38,874 nt of DNA, taken from positions 1 to 38,874 of the forward strand of contig JBEKAB010000037.1 of assembly GCA_050018415.1 (NCBI GenBank), written 5' to 3'. Positions 15,008 through 21,434 of the stretch are shown piece after piece. This DNA is from UBA1161 sp002311745 (GTDB lineage Bacteria > Planctomycetota > Phycisphaerae > Tepidisphaerales > Tepidisphaeraceae). A program made the position numbers and the translations under genes. Each line of letters starts with the position of its first letter. Position 1 is the stretch's first letter. The notes under the pieces are model-generated. The model was not told the origin of the DNA, made no database searches, and worked only from the letters and a program-made list of their open reading frames with translations.

Positions 15008-15409
15008 ATGTTGCGACAATCCGCGATCCAACTGCTGGTTTTGGCGATGGGGGCCGGACTCTTGAGCGGGTGCGTTCAGGACAATTCGCCGGCGTACGGG
15101 CGGGCGGAAAAATACCAGCGCACGCACCTGCAATTCGGCGATGCCACGCTGGAAGGCAACACGCGCGTCGAGCCGGTGACGGCGAACCGCGATCAATTTG
15201 GCCTGCTGCACGTGCAGATCAACATCCGCTCGACGACCAACACGCAACAGTACGTCGATTGTTTCATCACCTTCCTGCGCAGCGGGCAGGTGGTGGAGAA
15301 GCTGGGCCCCAAGACGGTGACGCTGAAGAGCAACGCGTTCGACACGATCACGTTCAACAGCACGCAGCCGGCGGACGATTATTTCGTGGACCTGGACTAC
15401 GCCAAGTGA
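15008..15409 (+). CDS. YcfL-like (DUF1425) lipoprotein
   Basis: A 133-residue lipoprotein with lipobox LLSGC (Cys22). The remaining 110 residues fit the DUF1425/YcfL fold, an immunoglobulin-like beta sandwich: LLHVQINIRSTTNTQQYVDC, FLRSGQVVEKLGPKTVTLKS, and a C-terminal strand. In E. coli ycfL lies immediately upstream of lpoB, so its presence beside LpoB- and COG3014-like genes is strong contextual support. The ATG has aaagga eight bases upstream. Its end overlaps convergent folK by 13 bp. Confidence 0.75.
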   Translation: MLRQSAIQLLVLAMGAGLLSGCVQDNSPAYGRAEKYQRTHLQFGDATLEGNTRVEPVTANRDQFGLLHVQINIRSTTNTQQYVDCFITFLRSGQVVEKLGPKTVTLKSNAFDTITFNSTQPADDYFVDLDYAK

Positions 15410-15954
15410 TCGGGTCGCGGGGGCTCAGCCGGTGGTGCTTCCGCCATGCCGGGGGCGGCGGTCTGCTCGCGTCGCAGCAGGTCTTCCAGGAGTCCGCCGA
15501 CGGTCATCTGCAGAACGGGGTGGACGGCCTCGGGGGCGATTTCCGCCAGAGGCTGCAAGACGAACTTGCGTTCGTGCATGAGCGGATGCGGCACCACCAG
15601 GCCGGCGGTGCTGATGATCTGATTCCCAAACAGCAGCAGGTCCAGGTCAATCTCGCGCGGATCCCATTTCTTCTGGCGCGTGCGCCCCAATTCCCTCTCG
15701 ATCTGCATCAGGCGTCGAAACAAGGCCTGGGCGGAAAGGGAAACCCGCAGTTCGGCGGCGCCGTTGAGGTACGGGGGAGCGTCCGGAGGCCCCCCGACCG
15801 CCGGGTTCTCCAGCAGCGTCGAGACCTGCGTCACGCGGATGCCTTCGGTGTCGCGCAGCTTGAACACCGCGGCCAGAATAGTCCGCTCCCGGTCGCCGAG
15901 ATTTGCGCCCAAGCCGATATATGCGACAAGGGCGGGGAGGGGCCCCGTACCCAT
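15397..15954 (-). CDS. folK: 2-amino-4-hydroxy-6-hydroxymethyldihydropteridine diphosphokinase
   Basis: Transfers pyrophosphate from ATP to 6-hydroxymethyldihydropterin in folate synthesis. The 185-residue protein has AYIGLGANLGDRE at the start, the ELGRTRQKKWDPREIDLDLL signature, and VPHPLMHERKFVLQPLAEIAP. The ATG at 15954 sits about nine residues before the first conserved strand; the frame is open further upstream but overlaps dapL. The last 25 residues are Pro-rich and outside the domain. It follows dapL by 34 bp. Confidence 0.93.
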   Translation of the reverse strand: MGTGPLPALVAYIGLGANLGDRERTILAAVFKLRDTEGIRVTQVSTLLENPAVGGPPDAPPYLNGAAELRVSLSAQALFRRLMQIERELGRTRQKKWDPREIDLDLLLFGNQIISTAGLVVPHPLMHERKFVLQPLAEIAPEAVHPVLQMTVGGLLEDLLRREQTAAPGMAEAPPAEPPRPDHLA

Positions 15955-15988
15955 AGCCCCGCTATTCTGCGCGCCGGCGGTGGGAACG

Positions 15989-17230
15989 TCAAAACTCAAA
16001 GGCATACCCCGACAATCGGCGGTCGATTTCCGCCAGCACCCGCCGCTCTTCGGCCGCGTTGCCAGCCGCGAAGGTGACGCTGAAACGCAGGTACGCCCCG
16101 GCATCATCCCATGGAACCGTGCTGATGAGTTTCTCGGTAATCAGCCACTGGCTGAATGCCTCGGCGGTTTGGAAAGTCACACGTTTGCCATCTTTTGAGG
16201 CGATTTTAGGACATTTGACGTACAAATAGAATGATCCTTTGGGTTTTTCGGCGGCCAGGCCGTTGCGGCAGAGGGCGGCGACCAGGCCGTCCATGCGGCG
16301 CGAGTATTTGGCGGCAATGTTCCGCGTGATTTCGGGATGGTCCAGGGCGTAGGCGCAGGCTTCCTGGATGGCCAGGAATTGGCCGGAATCGGTGTTGTCC
16401 TTCACATCGGCGTAGGCGCGCACGATCAGGGAATTCCCTACCACAAAACCAAGCCGCCAGCCGGTCATGTTGAAGCTCTTGCTCATCGAGTGCAGCTCGA
16501 CACCGACGTCCATGGCGCCGGGCGCAGCCAAAAACGACAGCGGCTTGCCCTCAAAAACGAGGGCGGCGTACGCGGCATCATGAATGACCACCAGCTTGTT
16601 GCGTTTGGCAAAATCCACGACCGCGGCAAAAAACTGCGGCGTGGCCGATGCGCCGGTCGGGTTGTTCGGATAATTAATGACCACCGCCTTGGCGCGGCGG
16701 AGCTTGTCGGCGGGAACGGCCGCCAGGTCGGGCAAAAACTGGTTCTTCTGGAGCAGGGGCAGATTGAACACCTCGCCGCCGTAATATTTGCCGTGGGTGC
16801 CGAAGACGGGGTAACCGGGCGTGGTCATGAGGGCCACGTCGCCGGGATTGATAAAACATGCCGGCAGGATGGACAGCGCGGCCTTGGACCCGATGGAATG
16901 GACGATCTGCGTGGCCGGGTCGATGCCATCCACGCCGCAGACGTTTTTCATCCATCGCGCGGCCGCTTCCTTGAACGGCGTGCCGCCATTGTCGGCATAG
17001 GTGCGGTTTTCGCTCTTGGCCGCGGCCTTGGCCAAGGCCTGGACGCAGTCGGGAAACGCCATCTCGTCCGGCTCGCCCACGCCCATGTCGATCAGTTCCA
17101 CCCCCGGATTGGCGGCCAGTGCGGCCCGCTTGGCGCGCTTGATCTTCTCAAATTTGTAGATGTCGGTCCCTTGGCCGTACATCTTGCCGCCGATTCGCTC
17201 GGCAAAGAGATTTTGGATGTAGGAGTCCAT
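15989..17230 (-). CDS. dapL: LL-diaminopimelate aminotransferase
   Basis: PLP enzyme of fold type I that converts tetrahydrodipicolinate directly to LL-diaminopimelate, a one-step route to lysine and peptidoglycan precursors. The protein has 413 residues. Family signs are IDMGVGEPDEMA, RTYADNGGTPFKEAAARWM, INYPNNPTGA and SMSKSFNMTGWRLGF with the PLP-binding Lys251. The start ATG lies 6 bp after the metallophosphoesterase stop, so the two are probably cotranscribed with folK. Other aminotransferases can look similar, but the N-terminal region is specific. Confidence 0.9.
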   Translation of the reverse strand: MDSYIQNLFAERIGGKMYGQGTDIYKFEKIKRAKRAALAANPGVELIDMGVGEPDEMAFPDCVQALAKAAAKSENRTYADNGGTPFKEAAARWMKNVCGVDGIDPATQIVHSIGSKAALSILPACFINPGDVALMTTPGYPVFGTHGKYYGGEVFNLPLLQKNQFLPDLAAVPADKLRRAKAVVINYPNNPTGASATPQFFAAVVDFAKRNKLVVIHDAAYAALVFEGKPLSFLAAPGAMDVGVELHSMSKSFNMTGWRLGFVVGNSLIVRAYADVKDNTDSGQFLAIQEACAYALDHPEITRNIAAKYSRRMDGLVAALCRNGLAAEKPKGSFYLYVKCPKIASKDGKRVTFQTAEAFSQWLITEKLISTVPWDDAGAYLRFSVTFAAGNAAEERRVLAEIDRRLSGYAFEF

Positions 17231-17236
17231 GCTTCC

Positions 17237-18100
17237 CTAAACGTCGATGGCGACGAACCTCTGAAGGCGGCTGACCAGCGTGGACATATCGTACGTTTGG
17301 TCCAGTTGAACAGGCAAGAAAACGCCCTGGGCGTGATCGGATGCCAGGATCAAATGCCGCTCGCCGTTGACGCAAAAGCCGGTTTCCTGCGGCTGATGGC
17401 CGGTGACGATGATTTTGGCGGCGACCTTGTCGGCGAATTTTTCGGCGGTCGCGGGGGACGCGTTGCGGCCCCAGATCAATTGGTACACCGGGCCGACGCG
17501 CCGCTGGTAATCCGCGCCGGCCAGGGCACGATCGAAGATCGTGAAATCGAAATTCTCGATCTGTGCATCGGTCGGCAGACTGTGACAGAAGAACAGGCCG
17601 TTGGGACAGCGAATGGCCAGGGGCAGGGTCAGGAGAAATTCGGTGATGGCCACGTTGACCGCGTCGCCGCGGTCGCCGAAATCGCGCTTCACGCCGGCGT
17701 TGAAGGCCTCGCAGACGCTCAAGCCGCCCTTCATAATCCCTTCGCCGTGGATTTGCGCCAGATCGTGATTGGCCAGCAGGAAATGCACCTGGTTGGAAAA
17801 GCTGCATTTGAGCTCGGCGGCCTGCCAGAGCGTGCGCCAACTGTCCTCAGCGCCGTTGGCGTCGAAATGGTCCCCATGAATCAGCTCGTGAAGCACCAGA
17901 TGGCGCTGGGGATGGGCTTGGAGGTCGGCGTGGCGGATGAGTTTGTTAAAATTCGAGCGGTGGTCGTGAAGGTCGCCGGTCATCCACACTTCGCCCTCGG
18001 GGGGCAAAGTGATGGTTTGGCCGTGACGCAGCGAGGAGAACTTGTTCTCCTCGCCGGCGGTTTCGAAGGCTTCAATGGCTTGATCGGCGCCGCAGTCCAT
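17237..18100 (-). CDS. Calcineurin-like metallophosphoesterase
   Basis: A 287-residue protein from ATG 18100. Metal-binding motifs are in order: TGDLHDH (GDxHD-type, about 42-47), HELIHGDH, LLANHDLAQI (variant of GNHD with Ala for Gly), FFCHSLP and IVTGHQP. It is a cytoplasmic protein with no signal peptide; the substrate is unknown. A GTG at 18196 would add 32 residues but overlap the divergent methyltransferase by about 50 bp; the pattern PYQWCPMDC just upstream of the ATG might be real protein, so the longer form is not excluded. Closely followed by dapL. Confidence 0.8.
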   Translation of the reverse strand: MDCGADQAIEAFETAGEENKFSSLRHGQTITLPPEGEVWMTGDLHDHRSNFNKLIRHADLQAHPQRHLVLHELIHGDHFDANGAEDSWRTLWQAAELKCSFSNQVHFLLANHDLAQIHGEGIMKGGLSVCEAFNAGVKRDFGDRGDAVNVAITEFLLTLPLAIRCPNGLFFCHSLPTDAQIENFDFTIFDRALAGADYQRRVGPVYQLIWGRNASPATAEKFADKVAAKIIVTGHQPQETGFCVNGERHLILASDHAQGVFLPVQLDQTYDMSTLVSRLQRFVAIDV

Positions 18101-18144
18101 CGGGCACCATTGGTAGGGCAACCGGCGCGATTCGTCAACGTGAT

Positions 18145-18915
18145 ATGCACTGGCCGCTAAGAGTTTCGGATGCCGCGTTCTCGCGGTGGTATCCACCGGG
18201 TTGGGACCTGGCCTACGACCGCCCGGGCGATCTGACGCCGCGCGTGGATGAGCTTCTGGCCGCGCGGATCGGCCCCGGCGCGGTGGTACTGGATTATGGA
18301 GCGGGGGCGACGGCGAACTGGGTTCGCCAGTCGATGTGCGGCAAGCTGGTGGGGGTGGACGTTGATCCGGCGGTGCTGAAGAATCCGGCGCTGCACGAAA
18401 GCGTCGTGGTCGCGCCCGATGGCCCGATTCCCTATCCCGATGGGCATTTCGACGCGGCCGTCGCCCACTGGGTCTTCGAGCATCTTTCCCGTCCGGGGCA
18501 AAGCCTGCGGGAGATCGTGCGAGTGCTGAAGCCGGATGCGCCGCTGATTTTTATCACGCTGAATCGGCGGCATTGGATGTGCGCTGTCGCGCAGTGCCTG
18601 CCGCGGGAGATGGCGACGTTCTTGGCGGAAACTCTCGGCCAGAAACCGGCCGGCGCCGGGCGGGCGTTCGACGTGTATTTTCGGCTCAACACGGCGCGGG
18701 ACATTTCCCTGCTGGCAGGGCGGGCGGGATTGAGGATCGAACAGTTGCGATTTTTTGAAACGTACCCGGCCTATCTGCGGATGATTTCGCCGCTGTTTCC
18801 CTTGGGCGTATTCCTGGAACGGCTGCTGAATCGCAGCCAGTGGCTTGCGCCGCTGCGCGTGAACATTGTCGGTGTGCTCAGGCGGCACGCCCGTTCTGGG
18901 CGAACTCCGCGGTGA
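18145..18915 (+). CDS. Class I SAM-dependent methyltransferase
   Basis: A 256-residue protein. Motif I VVLDYGAGATANW is at about 48-59, the acidic end of strand 2 is VGVDVDP, post-motif region PYPDGHFDAAVAHWVFEHL holds motif II, and REIVRVLKPDAPLIFIT motif III. This is the Methyltransf_11 type, similar to enzymes acting on lipids, quinones or sugars near the membrane; a hydrophobic segment near 205-225 (MISPLFPLGVFLERLL) suggests membrane association. The substrate cannot be told. The ATG has no Shine-Dalgarno. Divergent from the metallophosphoesterase. Confidence 0.8.
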   Translation: MHWPLRVSDAAFSRWYPPGWDLAYDRPGDLTPRVDELLAARIGPGAVVLDYGAGATANWVRQSMCGKLVGVDVDPAVLKNPALHESVVVAPDGPIPYPDGHFDAAVAHWVFEHLSRPGQSLREIVRVLKPDAPLIFITLNRRHWMCAVAQCLPREMATFLAETLGQKPAGAGRAFDVYFRLNTARDISLLAGRAGLRIEQLRFFETYPAYLRMISPLFPLGVFLERLLNRSQWLAPLRVNIVGVLRRHARSGRTPR

Positions 18916-18931
18916 TGGCGCTCCCTTTCTT

Positions 18932-19001
18932 CTTCGCGTCCTTCGCGCCTTCGCGGTTTAACTAAATTTCGGATTACCGCGAAGGCGCGAAGGTCGCGAA
19001 G
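18932..19001. repeat. 70-bp CGCGAAGG palindrome, left copy
   Basis: Arms (within 18930-18957 and 18976-19003) pair over 28 bp with one mismatch, made of repeated CTTCGCG / CGCGAAG units around an A/T-rich loop. It is 65 of 70 identical, same orientation by its loop, to the copy at 19467-19536. It ends 15 bp after the GxxExxY stop codon. Confidence 0.9.
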
Positions 19002-19016
19002 AAATGCATGAGAAAG

Positions 19017-19448
19017 TTAAGGGGGTTCAACTGCAGTGGGGCCCGTCTTGGCGGAGAGGATGACGCGCTTCAGGCCGTTCTTGATCAGGATAACATTGAA
19101 ATTGACCAGAAATCCCAGCGTGTAGCCGGTCAGTTTAAGATAGGTCAACAATTGTGCATCGAAAATCGCAATAAGTTTCTCGACCGCCTTGGCCTCAATG
19201 ATGATGCAGGATTCGACCACCAGATCGAGCCTTAAGCCGGACTCAAGGCGCACGCCGTCATAGAGAATTGGAAGCTTCACTTCCCGCTCAACTTTCAAGC
19301 CACATTTCCGCAGCTCGTGGGCCAAACAGATTGAGTAGACCGACTCGAGCAACCCGGGCCCCAGGTTGGAATGCACCTTGTAGATGGCATCGACGACGAT
19401 GGTTGCAATTCGTTCCAATTCGGGATTCGTGGATTCGCCGTAGCCCAT
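19017..19448 (-). CDS. GxxExxY protein, PD-(D/E)XK nuclease superfamily
   Basis: A 143-residue protein. The family motif GLLESVY (G32, E35, Y38) is followed by CLAHELRKCGLKVEREVKLP and a nuclease-like core: Asp75 in LRLDLVVE, then Glu85-Ala-Lys87 in IIIEAKAVE, the D...ExK arrangement of PD-(D/E)XK enzymes, and LKLTGYTLGFLVNFN. The catalytic set looks complete. Biological role is unknown for the family. AGGAG (minus strand, 19461-19457) lies eight or nine bases before the ATG, entirely between the gene and the flanking palindrome. Bracketed by two 70-bp palindromes. It is somewhat poorer in G+C than its neighbours, consistent with separate origin. Confidence 0.9.
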   Translation of the reverse strand: MGYGESTNPELERIATIVVDAIYKVHSNLGPGLLESVYSICLAHELRKCGLKVEREVKLPILYDGVRLESGLRLDLVVESCIIIEAKAVEKLIAIFDAQLLTYLKLTGYTLGFLVNFNVILIKNGLKRVILSAKTGPTAVEPP

Positions 19449-19466
19449 GATGGCATCTCCTATCCG

Positions 19467-19536
19467 CTTCGCGTCCTTCGCGCCTTCGCGGTTTAATTAA
19501 AATACGGTTTACCGCGAAGGCGCGAAGGGCGCGAAG
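19467..19536. repeat. 70-bp CGCGAAGG palindrome, right copy
   Basis: Arms 19467-19492 and 19511-19536 pair over 26 bp with one mismatch. Relative to the left copy there are four changes in the loop and one in the right arm. It begins 18 bp before the GxxExxY start codon; the gene's promoter must lie in or beyond it. Confidence 0.9.
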
Positions 19537-19583
19537 AACGAAAAGCCGGGGCGAGGGGATAAATGGGGGCGCTGGCGGGGCGC

Positions 19584-20738
19584 TCAAGCGATGTAGGACT
19601 TCTTCTTGCGGCCGCTGAGATAGCTTTCCATGATGCAGGAAGCCAATTCGCCGCTGCTGGTGTAGAACGCCACGCCCTTGGTCAGCTTGGTCAGTTGATC
19701 GACGAATCCGACCCACTCCATTCCCCAGTAATCCTCGATCAAGGCGAAGGTGCTGATGCGACAGCCTTCGCGCACGGCCAGGACGGCCTCTTTGAGCGTG
19801 GCGACGGTGCTGCGCGTGTCCGGCGGATACAGCAGATAGACGAAGTTGCCTTCGACGTGGGCCGTGGGCTGGCCGTCGGTGACGATGAAAATCTGTTTGT
19901 TCTCGCCGCCGCGTTTGCGCAGCAGCCGCCGGGCCATCTGCAGGCCCATGTGCAGATTGGTGAAGTGCTGAGGCGCCTTGGCGAGCTGATCCAGGGGGAC
20001 TTTGAGCCGCACCTGGTAATCATAAACCGTGACCGGCTTGGGGCTGGTAAGGGGCAGCACGGATTCGGGGATGACGGCGGCGCCGGAGTAGAAGCCGATG
20101 AAATCCAGGGTGTCGACCGGAAAGCGCCCGCGCACCAATGCCTGCATGGCCATGGCGACGCGCTTGGCCGAGTGGAATCGGCCGTAGCGCATCATGGAAC
20201 CGCTCATGTCCAGCAAAACGACGGTCGAGCAACTGGTCATGCCTTCGAGCAGGTGAAGCTCGAGATCGTGCTCGTCGAACTTGATGCGGGATTTTTCGGC
20301 GGGCAATCCGTGGCGGGCCAGGGCGTTGCGCAGGGTCTGATGCAAATCCAGCTCGCTGACCGGATCGCCGTATTGATACGGCTTGGTGCCTTCGATGCGC
20401 TCGCCGCCCTGGCCGGGCGTGATGCGCTCGTGGCCCTCGCGATGGCCTTCGCGCAGGTTGGCAAAAACTTCCATGAGGGCCTTGCGCTGCATTTTGGTGA
20501 TGGAGCGAGAGGTGAGGCGCAAGCGGCCCTTGGCATCCTTGTCGAGCATGCCGTCGCCCAGAAGCTGCTCGATCAGGTCGGCCTGGTTTTGGTTTTTGGG
20601 GTCGTTCATCATCTGCTGCAGGGCTTTGAGGGCCTGCTCGCCGTATTCCATGATGAACTGCATGAGCTGATCGAAGCCGAAGAGCTTGTCCTCGGTGGGG
20701 AATTCCTGGCCGTCGTATTGACCGTAGAAGTATTTCAT
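19584..20738 (-). CDS. VWA-domain protein, MoxR-partner type
   Basis: A 384-residue soluble protein. An N-terminal helical half with RLTSRSITKMQRKALMEVFANL is followed by a von Willebrand A domain at about 165-370 with an intact MIDAS: DMSGSM (Asp177, Ser179, Ser181), TNLHMGLQ and IFIVTDGQPTAH. Proteins of this kind usually act with a MoxR-type AAA+ ATPase as a metal-dependent chaperone pair; no such ATPase is in the window, though it may lie elsewhere. The ATG at 20738 is 108 bp after the pilus operon, with a palindrome between. Confidence 0.85.
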   Translation of the reverse strand: MKYFYGQYDGQEFPTEDKLFGFDQLMQFIMEYGEQALKALQQMMNDPKNQNQADLIEQLLGDGMLDKDAKGRLRLTSRSITKMQRKALMEVFANLREGHREGHERITPGQGGERIEGTKPYQYGDPVSELDLHQTLRNALARHGLPAEKSRIKFDEHDLELHLLEGMTSCSTVVLLDMSGSMMRYGRFHSAKRVAMAMQALVRGRFPVDTLDFIGFYSGAAVIPESVLPLTSPKPVTVYDYQVRLKVPLDQLAKAPQHFTNLHMGLQMARRLLRKRGGENKQIFIVTDGQPTAHVEGNFVYLLYPPDTRSTVATLKEAVLAVREGCRISTFALIEDYWGMEWVGFVDQLTKLTKGVAFYTSSGELASCIMESYLSGRKKKSYIA

Positions 20739-20801
20739 CGAACTGGCGGATTGTAGGCGGCGCAGAGGGCGGGGGACAATCGGTAATTGTGAGACGACGG
20801 A

Positions 20802-20825
20802 AGCCCCGCATGTACATGCGGGGCT
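20802..20825. terminator. Perfect 24-bp palindrome after the pilus operon
   Basis: The half-site agccccgcatgt is followed directly by its exact reverse complement, centred on ATGTACAT. It lies 21 bp downstream of the last pilus gene on the minus strand and could end that transcript, though there is no T-run. The same ATGTACAT core is at 9185-9210. Confidence 0.55.
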
Positions 20826-20846
20826 ACGCTACAGCGGTGCCCGGCT

Positions 20847-21434
20847 TCACCAGACGTTCTTTCTCGGCATGACCGAGGAACTGAGGGTAACCGACTGCCT
20901 GTTGGTGGTTTCGGTGGCGTTGGCGGAGTGGTCGACGGTTTTGACGGTCAAGGTAATGGTGGCCCGCTCGAGCAGATCGAACGGCCCGCCGGTCTTGAGC
21001 GAGGTGGCGCTTTGCATCGGCTGCATGGTGATCTGGAACGCGGTGACGCCGTGGAGCATGACGTGCGTGACGTTGTTGTCGATCATGAGAAGCTGCTGAT
21101 TGGCCGCGTCGTATTGGTAGGTCACCGGCACATTGGCGTTGGTGAACATATTGATGCCGATGTCGTTAACGATGACGCCGCCGGCGAACTGGGTAACGAC
21201 GCTGGCGGTTAGCGGGGCGTGCAGTTGGGTGTTGCGTATTTCGGCCAGCATGCGGTTCATGGCCAGCCGAGCCCGCTGGGTGAGGGTGGATTGCTCCTGA
21301 TTGATCTGGTAGGCCTGCGTCGCGGTATGCAAAGCGGCGCCGACGGCGGTCAGGAGCGTGGCGCTGATGGCCAGGCTGACCAACAGCTCGAACAGCCCCA
21401 ATCCGCGCCGCCGCCATCGCCGGACAATCTTCAT
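20847..21434 (-). CDS. Minor pseudopilin, PilW/GspJ-like
   Basis: A 195-residue protein with a type IV prepilin leader: RRWRRRG then LGLFELLVSLAISATLL, cleaved after Gly11 with the conserved Glu at position +5. The globular part has AYQINQEQSTLTQRARLAMNRMLAEI, typical of PilW/GspJ minor pilins, and a beta-rich C-terminus. It probably helps start pilus or pseudopilus assembly. Start ATG overlaps the stop of the PilX-like gene (ATGA). Last gene of the operon. Confidence 0.8.
   Translation of the reverse strand: MKIVRRWRRRGLGLFELLVSLAISATLLTAVGAALHTATQAYQINQEQSTLTQRARLAMNRMLAEIRNTQLHAPLTASVVTQFAGGVIVNDIGINMFTNANVPVTYQYDAANQQLLMIDNNVTHVMLHGVTAFQITMQPMQSATSLKTGGPFDLLERATITLTVKTVDHSANATETTNRQSVTLSSSVMPRKNVW

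Larger units (their letters stand above)
18932..19536. mobile_element. Putative GxxExxY nuclease cassette bounded by palindromes
   Basis: 605 bp in all: palindrome, 15 bp, GxxExxY gene, 18 bp, palindrome. Nothing else is included. The layout resembles a minimal mobile unit in which the gene lies between direct copies of a hairpin repeat. No target-site duplication can be claimed with confidence because the repeat ends are themselves repetitive. Mobility is inference. Confidence 0.5.
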
